From Gemmatimonas sp. (GTDB taxonomy: Bacteria; Krumholzibacteriota; Krumholzibacteriia; LZORAL124-64-63), in contig PNOJ01000014.1 in assembly GCA_013824755.1 (NCBI GenBank), forward strand, positions 1 through 40,150: DNA of 40,150 bases, read 5' to 3'. This document shows, piece by piece, positions 8,169 through 15,912 of this stretch. The position numbers and the translations under genes were made by a program. Under the pieces are notes generated by a model. The model was not told the DNA's origin. It did no database searches and was given only the letters and a program-made list of their open reading frames with translations. Numbering within the stretch: position 1 is the first letter of the stretch; the number at the start of each line of letters is the position of its first letter.

Positions 8169-9569
8169 TCACTCGTGCGGCATCCGCTCGCCCGTGCTCG
8201 AGAAGAACTTCTGCACCGGGTAGCGCGACAGGTTGCTGACGCGGCTGGTGTAGACGCAGGCGACGTCGCGGATCTGGGCGCCGAAGCGGCTGACCGCCCG
8301 GCCCTCGCGGAAGATCGAGCCCCACCAGGGGTTGTAGGCCGCGGCGATCCGCTTCTGCAACTGGGCCCGCCGTCCCAGGCTGACCTGGATGCGGTCCTGC
8401 AGCTCCTGCACGACCGCGGGATCGTGGTCGGGCAGCGACAGCAGGTGGTCGCGCTCCAGCCCCAGGTCCTCCAGCGAATCCTCGATCTCCTCGAGGCCGG
8501 CCATCGCCCCGCGCAGCGGCTCCGACGCGAGGATCTCCTCCTCGACCTCCGGCACGATCATGGCGGTGCGCCAGCCGACCGACTTCTTGCTGCGCAGGAT
8601 GTCGCCGTAGGTGTGGTCGCCGAAGTACAGGATCGCGTCGCCGATCGCGCCGAGCTTGGACTCCAGGTAGAACGCATCGCCGCCGGTGAAGCAGTGCCCC
8701 CGGCGGTTCGGCAGGTGCGGCACCGTGTCGACGGGGACGCGCTCGCCCTTGCCCTTGGGCAGGAAGAAGCCCGGCTTGCGCGCGGTGCAGATGACCAGGT
8801 CGAAGAGGTCGTCCCAGGGGCCGTCCTCCCCGTCGAGGATGTAGTTCATGACGGCGCCGGTGTAGTCGGGCTCGGAGTTCGTGAGCAGGAACAGCTGCTT
8901 GCCCGCCGCGCGGAAGCGGCGCAGCGTCGGCGCCAGCAGGGGGTCGCGCACGAAGTAGCGGGGCAGGTCGGCCATGATGCGGCGCTTGAGCGAGCCGTTG
9001 CGGTGGATGGTGTCGATGGCGTCGCGGATGTCGTCGAACAACGTCTTGTAGCTCGGGCGCAGCAGCCCGGGCTGCCCGTCCTTCAAGGCCACCAGCGCCG
9101 AGTAGAGCGAGCCCTCCGGCAGGTCGAACAGCGTGTCGACGACGCGGTAGCGGTTCGGGCTCAGACGGATGCGGCCCCGCTTGTAGGCCTCCCGCCGCTC
9201 GACCTTCGACAGCAGCCGCCCGCCGTGGCGGACGCGCGCCACGTAACCGTAGGCGTCCACCTTGAGCAGGTTGCCCAGGCGGCGGTCGACGATCAGGCCG
9301 CGGGTGACGGCGGTGCGGTCGTACGCCACCTCGCGCAGGCTCTCGGGGTACCCCTTGGTCTCGACGAGCAGCGCGACGGCCATCTCGAAGCAGAGCTGTT
9401 CGAAGACGTGGGGGTCGTAGAGGGCGAGCGTGTGGTCCATGTCGAAGCCGATGGCCGCGATCGAGGCCAGGCGCAGGTTGCGGTGCGTGTGGACGCGCAG
9501 TTGGCGCGGCGGCGGATCGCCGCGCAGGCCGTCGGCATCCGGTTCGGACGTGACGTGGTGGTGGGGCAT
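8169..9569 (-). CDS. HAD-superfamily 5'-nucleotidase (IG / cN-II-like)
   Basis: 466 residues. The N-terminal motif GFDMDHTLALYD (nucleophile D43, acid D45) and the late motif YFGDHTYGDILRSKK (D318, D323) are diagnostic of the HAD-IG family related to cytosolic purine 5'-nucleotidase II. LLTNSEPDYT (229-237) is motif II and a long cap lies between. Such enzymes dephosphorylate IMP/GMP-type nucleotides in the cytosol. The start at 9569 has GGAG nine bases upstream, and the gene follows the glycosyltransferase by 16 bases in one operon. A larger open frame runs further upstream but is the shadow of that gene. The C-terminal third is rich in charged helices. Exact substrate unknown. Confidence 0.85.
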   Translation of the reverse strand: MPHHHVTSEPDADGLRGDPPPRQLRVHTHRNLRLASIAAIGFDMDHTLALYDPHVFEQLCFEMAVALLVETKGYPESLREVAYDRTAVTRGLIVDRRLGNLLKVDAYGYVARVRHGGRLLSKVERREAYKRGRIRLSPNRYRVVDTLFDLPEGSLYSALVALKDGQPGLLRPSYKTLFDDIRDAIDTIHRNGSLKRRIMADLPRYFVRDPLLAPTLRRFRAAGKQLFLLTNSEPDYTGAVMNYILDGEDGPWDDLFDLVICTARKPGFFLPKGKGERVPVDTVPHLPNRRGHCFTGGDAFYLESKLGAIGDAILYFGDHTYGDILRSKKSVGWRTAMIVPEVEEEILASEPLRGAMAGLEEIEDSLEDLGLERDHLLSLPDHDPAVVQELQDRIQVSLGRRAQLQKRIAAAYNPWWGSIFREGRAVSRFGAQIRDVACVYTSRVSNLSRYPVQKFFSSTGERMPHE

Positions 9570-9585
9570 CGTTTCTCCGGGGCGC

Positions 9586-10989
9586 CTAGGTGGTCTGCAG
9601 GCGGCGCGGGAGCATCTCGTCCAGCCAGTCGCTCGCGTCGCGCAGGCCGACGAATTCGGGGAAGAGGGTCTCGATCTTCGCGCGCCAGCTCTTGGCGTTG
9701 TCGCGGAAACCCAGTTCCTCCAGGACCTGCCCGCCCCTGAGCCAGGCCGACAGGTTCCGTTCGTCGGTGGTGACCGCCCGCAGGTAGTAGTCCAGGGCCC
9801 GCCGGCCATTCCCCCGCAGCCGGTCGCACTCGGCCTTGCCGAGCCAGGCGTGGGAGTACAGCGGGGCCAGGTCCAGGGCCCGGTCGAAGCGGCGCTCCGC
9901 CGCGTCGGGGTTCCCGTCGAGCAGGTCCAGCAGGCCAAGGTAACGCCACGGGTACAGGTCGCGCCAGCGTTCATCCGCGTCCGGCGCCGCGCCGGCCGAG
10001 GCCAGGCAGACCTCGAGGTCGCGCGTCGCCAGCTTGCGCAGGCTGGAGGCCGCGACCAGGGTGAGTCCGGCGTCGTCGCCGCGGGCCAGGTGGCGGACCG
10101 CCGCCACGGCGCGGCGGAACCGCAGCTCGGGGCGGTCGGGGTAGATCTCCATCGCGTCGCGCACGACGTCCAGCGCGGCGGCGGTCTCCAGCTGCGCGAT
10201 CTGCGCGGCGCCGAGCAGGCCCGCGAGGTCGGGCCCGTAGGCCAGCGCCGCCGCGGCTTCCGGCGCCATGCCGCGCACCGTCCCCCACGCCCGATCCAGC
10301 TGCCGCACGGTCTTGCCCAGGCCCGCGACCGGCAGCACCTCGTCCTCGAGACGGGTCAGGGTCTCGGTCGCCAGGCAGTAGGCGAAGTAGGGCTCGTAGG
10401 GGTATTCGCGGGAGGCCTCGCGCAGCAGCCGGCGGTTGCGCTCGCCGCGATTCGCGGCCCGGTCGGGGCCGCCGTCGTGGATCAGGGCGAGCTGGGAGCC
10501 CAGGATCGCGAGCCCGCGGGCGGTCGCCCAGTTCTCCAGGGCGATCTCCACCGTCTCGTGGACGGGGTAGCAGTAGCGCACATAGGGGTGGTTGCGGAAC
10601 AGCCGCACCTGGGTCGTCGATTCCTCGCCGCGCTCCTGCCCGCCGGCAAGGACCGCCACCCGGTAGCCGGCGGCCTCCGGCTCCGACAGCAGGCGCTGCA
10701 GCTCGACCGGACGCACCGGCTGCAGGCGCTCGTCGGCGTCCAGCACCAGGATCCAATCGCAGCGGGCTTCGGCCAGCACGGCGTTGCGCGCCGCGGCGAA
10801 GTCATCGTCCCACGGCACGTCGACCACGCGGGCCCCGTAGCCCTCGGCGATCAGACGCGTGTTGTCGGACGAGCCGGTGTCGCCGACGACGATCTCGTCG
10901 ACCACCGCCAGGGCGGACTTGATCGTCTGCCCGATGGTCGCTTCCTCGTCCTTGGCGATCATGCACAACGTGACGGTTTTACGTTTCAT
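9586..10989 (-). CDS. Family 2 glycosyltransferase with C-terminal TPR-like repeats
   Basis: 467 residues. The GT-A domain starts at once (TVTLCMIAKDEEATIGQTIKSAL, DEIVVGDTGSSDNT) and carries the metal-binding DAD at 84-86 in ILVLDADERL. From about residue 200 the protein is helical and repeat-like (RFDRALDLAPLYSHAWLGKAE, DYYLRAVTTDERNLSAW), as in TPR-containing GT2 enzymes that modify proteins or cell-surface glycans. No signal peptide or membrane segment is seen, so it is probably cytosolic. The ATG lies at 10989 with a weak SD. It is the first gene of a two-gene unit with the HAD nucleotidase. Donor and acceptor sugars cannot be read from the sequence. Confidence 0.85.
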   Translation of the reverse strand: MKRKTVTLCMIAKDEEATIGQTIKSALAVVDEIVVGDTGSSDNTRLIAEGYGARVVDVPWDDDFAAARNAVLAEARCDWILVLDADERLQPVRPVELQRLLSEPEAAGYRVAVLAGGQERGEESTTQVRLFRNHPYVRYCYPVHETVEIALENWATARGLAILGSQLALIHDGGPDRAANRGERNRRLLREASREYPYEPYFAYCLATETLTRLEDEVLPVAGLGKTVRQLDRAWGTVRGMAPEAAAALAYGPDLAGLLGAAQIAQLETAAALDVVRDAMEIYPDRPELRFRRAVAAVRHLARGDDAGLTLVAASSLRKLATRDLEVCLASAGAAPDADERWRDLYPWRYLGLLDLLDGNPDAAERRFDRALDLAPLYSHAWLGKAECDRLRGNGRRALDYYLRAVTTDERNLSAWLRGGQVLEELGFRDNAKSWRAKIETLFPEFVGLRDASDWLDEMLPRRLQTT

Positions 10990-11093
10990 TTACGGGCCGC
11001 ACCTGATCGTGATGATGGTTCAAGCCGCTCCCTCGCGCCCGGCGCTCCCTCGACGATGCTATCGGCCGGCGGCGGCCGCGGTTTAACCCGCTG

Positions 11094-11122
11094 TTGCCAG
11101 AAAGGCGGATCTTCCGCATCAT
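11094..11122 (+). promoter_or_regulatory. Possible promoter of the SpoU-DUF116-UbiA unit
   Basis: TTGCCA (11094-11099), a 17 bp spacer and CATCAT (11117-11122); the -10 matches the consensus at four of six positions. Confidence 0.35.
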
Positions 11123-11179
11123 GCCCGGCAACGGGCCGCCGGACGGCCCCAGCAGACCCAAGGCCCCCGGGGACCCCTC

Positions 11180-11728
11180 ATGCGCTTCAGCGACGACCCC
11201 TTCGCCCGACCCGCCGACCGGCTGGACCGCGCCTCGCTGGTCCTGCGGGACCGGATGCCCGTCTCCGCCCTGCTCGACGGCATCCGCAGCGCCGGCAACG
11301 TGGGCTCGATGTTCCGCACCGCCGACGCTGCCAACCTCGGCGGGCTCTACCTCTGCGGGATGACCGCCACCCCCCCGCGTCCCGACATCGAGAAGACGGC
11401 TCTCGGCGCCACCGAGACCGTCCCCTGGACCTACCGGCAGGACCCCGCCGCCGCGGTCGCCGACCTGCGGGCGCGCGGCGTCCAGGTCGTGGCCCTGGAA
11501 CAGGCGCCCGACGCCGCGCCCTTCGACGACTTCGCGTACCGCTTCCCGGTCTGCTTCGTGGTCGGGCACGAGGTCCAGGGCGTCGGGCCCGCGACGCTGG
11601 CGGCCGTCGACGCCTGCGTGGAGATCCCGATGTCCGGCGCGAAGAAGTCCCTGAACGTCGCCGTGAGCTTCGGCGTGCTGGCCTTCCAGCTGCGTCGCGC
11701 CTGGCTGGCCGCCGGGAGTCCGCGGTGA
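11180..11728 (+). CDS. TrmH/SpoU-family RNA 2'-O-methyltransferase
   Basis: 182 residues, the single-domain SPOUT form. The three SpoU motifs are clear: NVGSMFRTADAANLGGLYL (motif 1), VVGHEVQGV (motif 2) and IPMSGAKKSLNVAVSFGVLAF (motif 3), which form the trefoil-knot AdoMet site. It methylates a ribose 2'-OH in tRNA or rRNA; the target is not predictable because there is no extra RNA-binding domain. The ATG at 11180 follows GGGGA. The next gene overlaps its stop by four bases (GTGA), so the three genes from here to 13246 form one coupled unit. Confidence 0.88.
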   Translation: MRFSDDPFARPADRLDRASLVLRDRMPVSALLDGIRSAGNVGSMFRTADAANLGGLYLCGMTATPPRPDIEKTALGATETVPWTYRQDPAAAVADLRARGVQVVALEQAPDAAPFDDFAYRFPVCFVVGHEVQGVGPATLAAVDACVEIPMSGAKKSLNVAVSFGVLAFQLRRAWLAAGSPR

Positions 11729-12306
11729 GCCCCGCCCCTTACCGCTCCCCCTGGCGTCGCCGCGTCTTCGTGCTGGCCGTGACGGCGGCCCGCTCCCTGC
11801 TGACGCGGGCCGGCCGGTCGGACGAGCCCCTGGTCCGCCGCCTCGTGGCGGCCAACAACCGCCGCGTCGCGCGCCACCTCGCGGTCCACGGCGCCGCGAC
11901 CGTGCTGCTGATCCTGCCGCGCTGCGTCAAACGGGGCTGCTGCAGGATCGACAACGGCGGCTCGCTCTCCGCTTGCCTCGGCTGCGACAGCTGCGACCTG
12001 GGCGAGCTCGCACGCATCGCCGACCGGCACCGGGTCGAGGCGCTGGTCGCCTTCCGCAGCCACGTCGCCTTCGCCCTGGCCCGCGAGCGCCGACCCGACC
12101 TGATCATCGCCACCGCCTGCGAGGACCGCCTGGTCAAGGCCCTGCGCAGCGTGCCGGAGATCCCGGCCCTGCTCGCGCCGCTGACCGGCATGGAGCGCCA
12201 GTGCGTCAACGCCTCGTTCGAACCCGCGTGGTTCGCGGCGCAGCTGCGCCTGGCGACGGCGGCGAGGGAGGCGAGCCATGACGCGCGCGCGGCGACTCGG
12301 GCGTAG
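11725..12306 (+). CDS. DUF116 cysteine-rich protein
   Basis: 193 residues from GTG 11725 (GGGAG just upstream). After a basic N-terminus with one hydrophobic stretch comes a dense cysteine cluster, LPRCVKRGCC then ACLGCDSCDLGEL (C67, C72, C73, C84, C87, C90). Further on are ATACEDRLVKAL (C132) and a late Cys160. This pattern is the DUF116 family, whose function is unknown; the cysteines suggest a metal or Fe-S site, which is inference. It overlaps the SpoU gene by four bases and the UbiA gene by 29 bases, so it is translated in step with both. Confidence 0.75.
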   Translation: MSPAPYRSPWRRRVFVLAVTAARSLLTRAGRSDEPLVRRLVAANNRRVARHLAVHGAATVLLILPRCVKRGCCRIDNGGSLSACLGCDSCDLGELARIADRHRVEALVAFRSHVAFALARERRPDLIIATACEDRLVKALRSVPEIPALLAPLTGMERQCVNASFEPAWFAAQLRLATAAREASHDARAATRA

Positions 12307-13246
12307 GCTGCTGGGCCCCTCCTTCGACCACCTGCTCTTCCTGCGCCCCCGCCAGTGGCCCATCCTGACCGCGCAGCTCGCCGTCGGGCTGCTCGCGGCC
12401 CCGGCTCTCCGCGACGCGATCTTCTCGCGCCGGGCGCTGCCGGAACCGGCTGCCGCGACGGCCGTGCGTCCGGACGTCCTGCTGTGGGCCTGGCTGGCCT
12501 GGGTCCTCTGCCTCAACGGCGGGACCCTCGCCTTCAACAGCGCCCACGACCGCGACGTGGACGACATCGCCTACCTGCGCGCGCCGCCGCCGCCGCCGCC
12601 CCGGCTGGCTGTGTTCGCCCTGCTGCTGATGGCGGCGGGCCTGCTCCCCGCGCTGCTGGTGTCGCCGCGCTTCGCGGCGGTGACCGCCGCCTGCGTGCTG
12701 CTGTCGGTCGCGTACTCGCACCCCGCGACGCGCTGGAAGGGCGTGCCGGGCCTTGATCTCGCGGTGAACGCGGTGGGGTACGGGGCGGGAACCACGCTGG
12801 CGGGACTGCTGGCCGGCCGGGCGGCGGCCGGACGGCCCGACGCCTGGCCCGACGGACCGGGCTGGCTGTTGACGGGCGGCTTCGCCCTGCTGTTCGGCTC
12901 GTTCTACCCGATGACCCAGCTCTACCAGATCGACGCCGACCGCACCCGCGGCGACCGCACCCTGGCCACCGCCGTGGGCGCGCCGCGGTCGCTGGAGCTG
13001 GCCCTGCTGCTGGCCGTCGGCGCCGCCGCGCTCCTCTTGGCCGGTGCCGATCCCCGGACCGTGCCGAGGCTCATCCTGGGCCTGACGCTGGCGATGTGGG
13101 GCCTGGCGGCGGCGGCGTGGCGGCAGCGAACGCCGCGGCTGACTTCCCGTCAGCACGAGACCCGCATGTACGCGGCGCTGTCGCTGTGGGCGCTGATCGA
13201 CGCGGCGGTCCTGCTGGGATACTACTTCCCGCCGTGGACGCCCTAG
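12278..13246 (+). CDS. UbiA-family prenyltransferase
   Basis: 322 residues with about eight or nine hydrophobic membrane segments. Both aspartate-rich motifs are present: NSAHDRDVDD (87-96, the NxxxDxxxD type) and DADRTRGD (219-226). UbiA enzymes transfer a prenyl chain from a polyprenyl diphosphate to an aromatic or other acceptor in the inner membrane, for example in quinone, heme O or chlorophyll synthesis. The acceptor here is unknown and no quinone genes are adjacent. The start at 12278 has GGGAGG eight bases upstream, inside the DUF116 gene. Oddity: six consecutive prolines at 103-108, just after the first Asp motif, encoded by a CCG/CCC repeat. Confidence 0.82.
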   Translation: MTRARRLGRRLLGPSFDHLLFLRPRQWPILTAQLAVGLLAAPALRDAIFSRRALPEPAAATAVRPDVLLWAWLAWVLCLNGGTLAFNSAHDRDVDDIAYLRAPPPPPPRLAVFALLLMAAGLLPALLVSPRFAAVTAACVLLSVAYSHPATRWKGVPGLDLAVNAVGYGAGTTLAGLLAGRAAAGRPDAWPDGPGWLLTGGFALLFGSFYPMTQLYQIDADRTRGDRTLATAVGAPRSLELALLLAVGAAALLLAGADPRTVPRLILGLTLAMWGLAAAAWRQRTPRLTSRQHETRMYAALSLWALIDAAVLLGYYFPPWTP

Positions 13247-13250
13247 GGCC

Positions 13251-14345
13251 TCAGAACTGGGCGCGCCAGCGGCGGTCCAGCACGCCCCCGGGCTGCACGC
13301 CCAGGGCTTCGAACTCCCCGAGCACGCGGTTGATCAGGCGGGCCTTGTCGGCCAGGGGCAGGAATGCGCTCTTGAAGCCGTCGAGCAGGATCTTGGTGAC
13401 CTGCTCCACGCTCAGGGCGTAGTGGGCCACGGCCAGCTCCAGCTCGTGGGTCATCGTGGTGCCCGACACCAGCCGGTTGTCCGTGTTCAGCGTGACCCGC
13501 AACCCCTCGTCCAGGAAGCGCTTGATGGGGTGGTCCGACCAGTGGGCGATCGCCCGCGTCTGCATGTTGCTCGCCAGGCAGACCTCGACCGCGATGCGCC
13601 GGTCGTTGACCCACTGCATCAGGTCGGGATCGCGGGCCAGGTTGGTGCCGTGCCCGATCCGGTTGGCGCCGCAGTAGTGGATGGCCTGGTGGATGCTCGC
13701 GGGACCGAACGCCTCGCCCGCGTGCACGGTGACCGGCAGGTTGTGGTTGAGCACCACGTAGAAGGCCTGCAGGTGGTCCTTGGCGGGAAAATCCTTCTCG
13801 GCTCCCGCGAGGTCGAAGGCCACCACGCCCCGCCCCTTCCAGCGCACCGCCAGCTCCGCCAGCTCCACCGAAGAGGCGGGCGAGATGTGCCTGATCCCGC
13901 AGATGATCTGCCCGGTCACGATGCCGTAGCGCCGGCGCGCCCGGTCCAGGCCCCGCTGCACGGCGGCGACGATCTCGTCCAGGGTCAGTCCCCGGACCGT
14001 GTGCAGCATGGGCGAGTAGCGCACCTCCATGTAACGGATGTTCTCGCGATGCGCGTCCTCGGCCAGCTCGAAGGCGATCCGCTCGATGTCGCCGGCGTGC
14101 TGCATGAGCTGCAGGGTGATGTCGAAGACCTTCAGGTAGTCCTCCAGGCTCTCGCACTGCTCGCCCACCTCGCAGACCGCGCGCACGTCGTCGTCGTCGC
14201 GGAAGGCGAAGGGCAGGCCGTGGCGCGCCGTCAGCTCGCGGACCGTGGCCGGCCGCAGCGAACCGTCGAGGTGGACATGGAGGTCGGTTTTCGGGAGGGC
14301 GTGCAGGAGCTGGCGGGTGGTCCGATCGGTCACGTCCGTCGTCAT
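13251..14345 (-). CDS. add: Adenosine deaminase
   Basis: 364 residues. Zinc and catalytic motifs of adenosine deaminase are present in order: DLHVHLDGS (H23, H25), VHAGEAFG, IGHGTNLA and LNTDNRLVSGTTMTHE (metal-binding Asp). NTDNRLVSGTTM is the context of true adenosine deaminases rather than adenine deaminases. It hydrolyses adenosine to inosine and ammonia in the cytosol. The start at 14345 has GGGAG about ten bases upstream. It converges on the UbiA gene with a four-base gap. Together with ahcY nearby it would remove adenosine made by SAH hydrolysis, pulling that reversible reaction forward. The leader is long (about 215 bases) and holds a strong hairpin. Confidence 0.92.
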   Translation of the reverse strand: MTTDVTDRTTRQLLHALPKTDLHVHLDGSLRPATVRELTARHGLPFAFRDDDDVRAVCEVGEQCESLEDYLKVFDITLQLMQHAGDIERIAFELAEDAHRENIRYMEVRYSPMLHTVRGLTLDEIVAAVQRGLDRARRRYGIVTGQIICGIRHISPASSVELAELAVRWKGRGVVAFDLAGAEKDFPAKDHLQAFYVVLNHNLPVTVHAGEAFGPASIHQAIHYCGANRIGHGTNLARDPDLMQWVNDRRIAVEVCLASNMQTRAIAHWSDHPIKRFLDEGLRVTLNTDNRLVSGTTMTHELELAVAHYALSVEQVTKILLDGFKSAFLPLADKARLINRVLGEFEALGVQPGGVLDRRWRAQF

Positions 14346-14380
14346 CGTGGTGCTCCCGTCCAACGCCTGGAGTAGATAGC

Positions 14381-14419
14381 ATCCTGGGCCGGGGACCCCT
14401 TTGGGACCCGGCCCAGGAT
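14381..14419. repeat. Perfect 13 bp inverted repeat in the add leader
   Basis: ATCCTGGGCCGGG (14381-14393) and its exact complement (14407-14419) are separated by 13 bases. The hairpin ends 36 bases before the add start. No T-run follows on either strand, so it is not a simple intrinsic terminator; a role in mRNA structure or protein binding is open. Confidence 0.7.
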
Positions 14420-14564
14420 AGAAAGCGCCGATGCGGGCGATGGTCTCCAGGCCTGAAGGGCGACTCATTTCCCCAGGCACTGATGCCGGCCGCTCCGCAG
14501 CCACGAGTCAAGCTGCGTGGGACCGCACCGACCCTGTGCTGACAGGCTAGGCCTTCAGCGAATG

Positions 14565-14593
14565 ATGATACCCTGCCCCACCCCCAAAGGCAA
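14565..14593 (-). promoter_or_regulatory. Promoter reading toward add
   Basis: On the minus strand, -35 TTGCCT (14593-14588), a 17 bp spacer and -10 TATCAT (14570-14565). Transcripts would start near 14558, giving a leader of about 215 bases. Within it CTGAAGG near the 5' end can pair with CCTTCAG further on. Confidence 0.55.
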
Positions 14594-14966
14594 CCCGTAG
14601 CTTGTGGCGCCGAAATTGTGCCCGGCCCGGCCCGGGTCCCGGATCGAGCATGAAACCCCTGCAACCGGACCGGCCGCTTCCGCCGCGCCAGTATTCTAAC
14701 TGAATATACCACAACGAAATTTCGGCATCTTGGCGGTACCCGCGCGAGGAACTGCCCGTGGCGCCGCGTTCCCCATCGGGTTCGACGAGCCCCCGGTCGT
14801 CTCCGCGACCAGCGACGGCCGGCTGTTGCGTCCGCTCCGTCATCGCCGCTTCACCTCGCTGTCCTGGAGAGCGCAGGCGATGCCGGCCAGGCGACGGCAT
14901 AACCAACTCGCAGGGAGGACGGCACTTGCCCACCTCGGACCGAGACACAATCTCCGTGGCACAACC
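14594..14966. other. Non-coding stretch, nothing recognised
   Basis: Between the add promoter and the promoter of the outer-membrane protein gene I see no gene or RNA family. It holds an AT-rich patch (about 14691-14725) unlike the surrounding sequence, with several -10-like hexamers but no matching -35. Confidence 0.4.
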
Positions 14967-14995
14967 TGGACATCGCGATAGGGAAGCAGTATCTT
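14967..14995 (+). promoter_or_regulatory. Promoter of the outer-membrane protein gene
   Basis: -35 TGGACA (14967-14972), a 17 bp spacer and -10 TATCTT (14990-14995), about 45 bases before the ATG. Confidence 0.6.
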
Positions 14996-15039
14996 CCATT
15001 CGCAGCGATGGCCCCCACCGCCCCGAAAGGAGCGCGAGC

Positions 15040-15837
15040 ATGCGTTCGCTCCCGAGCCCGACCCGGCCCCTGGCCGGCGTGGTCCTGATGGCGTTGATCC
15101 TGGGCCTGGCGCCCGTCGCCTCGTTCGCCCAGGACACGGTCGCCGCGGCGGCGCCCGCCGACAATGTCCAGGTTCCGGCGTCCCTCAGGACGAGGCACCC
15201 CTCGGTGTTGGCCGTTTCAGCGTCGTACGTCCAGCTGCTCCCCCTGCACATCCTCAAGGAGAAGGTCGCCGACATCAACGACCTGACCGCGATGAGCTCC
15301 GGGGTCACGGCCGATTTCCGGGTGTATCTCCTGGACGGGTTGGCTCTCTCCTTCGGCGGCACGCGCAGCGGCTTCGGGTTGAGCGACACCAAGCCGGGCG
15401 AGATGGCCGCGATCAACGAGCGGTTCGGGGACAGCGATCCCATCACGCCGGACAACTACCTCCGGCTCGACGGCACCTTCCTGAACATCACCGCCTACCT
15501 GGGAAACAAGATCACCCCCGGTTCGCGGTTCAACCCGTACCTGCGCAGCAGCTTCCTCTACTACGACTGGGCGCTGCACGAGGACGGCCGGGACAGCGAC
15601 GTCGTCACCTACCAGGACCAGGCCATCGAGGGAAAGAACTTCGGTTTCGGCGCCGGCATCGGCACCGAGTACCGGTTGAACTCGCGGGCGAACCTCGACC
15701 TGCAGCTGCTCTGGGGCTACGTGCTGACCGGCGACGAGATCAAGTGGGAGGGCCTGCAGTCGCCCTTCAACGACAGCTACTACTGGACGAACACCCACTT
15801 CTGGAACCTCTCGCTGGGGCTGGTGATCGGGATCTGA
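15040..15837 (+). CDS. Secreted beta-barrel-like outer-membrane protein, unknown function
   Basis: 265 residues. The N-terminal signal peptide (MRSLPSPTRPLAGVVLMALI, hydrophobic to about 28) has a likely cleavage in SFA-QD. The mature part alternates polar and hydrophobic residues with many Tyr/Phe/Trp (NPYLRSSFLYYDWAL, NFGFGAGIGTEYRL, ANLDLQLLWGYVLTG). It ends in a strand with aromatic and aliphatic residues, all typical of small outer-membrane barrels (OmpW/OmpA-barrel-like). No family name can be given. AAAGGAG lies eight bases before the ATG. It is monocistronic, with its own promoter and a strong terminator after the stop. It sits between add and ahcY, with no evident functional link to them. 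Confidence 0.7.
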   Translation: MRSLPSPTRPLAGVVLMALILGLAPVASFAQDTVAAAAPADNVQVPASLRTRHPSVLAVSASYVQLLPLHILKEKVADINDLTAMSSGVTADFRVYLLDGLALSFGGTRSGFGLSDTKPGEMAAINERFGDSDPITPDNYLRLDGTFLNITAYLGNKITPGSRFNPYLRSSFLYYDWALHEDGRDSDVVTYQDQAIEGKNFGFGAGIGTEYRLNSRANLDLQLLWGYVLTGDEIKWEGLQSPFNDSYYWTNTHFWNLSLGLVIGI

Positions 15838-15858
15838 CCCGAGACCTACCGGAAGCGC

Positions 15859-15893
15859 GAAGGCCGGCCCCCGTGGGGCCGGCCTTCTTCTTT
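15859..15893. terminator. Intrinsic terminator, probably bidirectional
   Basis: A perfect 13 bp stem (15859-15871 with 15875-15887), a three-base loop, then TTCTTT on the plus strand. It lies between the convergent outer-membrane protein gene and ahcY and could serve both, although the minus-strand side has no T-run. Confidence 0.8.
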
Positions 15894-15912
15894 CAATCGC
15901 GGCGGGACGGGA

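Noticed and set aside
8169-9974. A longer HAD nucleotidase starting at 9974
   Set aside because: The extra N-terminal part is an out-of-frame reading of the glycosyltransferase C-terminus. The SD and HAD motif position support 9569.
14346-14560. A known riboswitch or small RNA (c-di-GMP, cobalamin, 6S, SRP RNA) in the add leader
   Set aside because: I looked for their conserved core sequences and found none; only unassigned structure is reported.
14605-14740. A diverged second copy of the palindromic element (shared GCCG and AAATTGT segments with 18340-18355)
   Set aside because: Only about a dozen bases agree and no inverted arms were found; this is not enough to call a repeat family.
14972-14979. 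ATCGCGAT inside the outer-membrane protein promoter as a second site for the ArsR-fusion regulator
   Set aside because: It shares the ATCG/CGAT ends but lacks the eight-base centre of the ahcY site; spacing does not match a dimer on the same motif.
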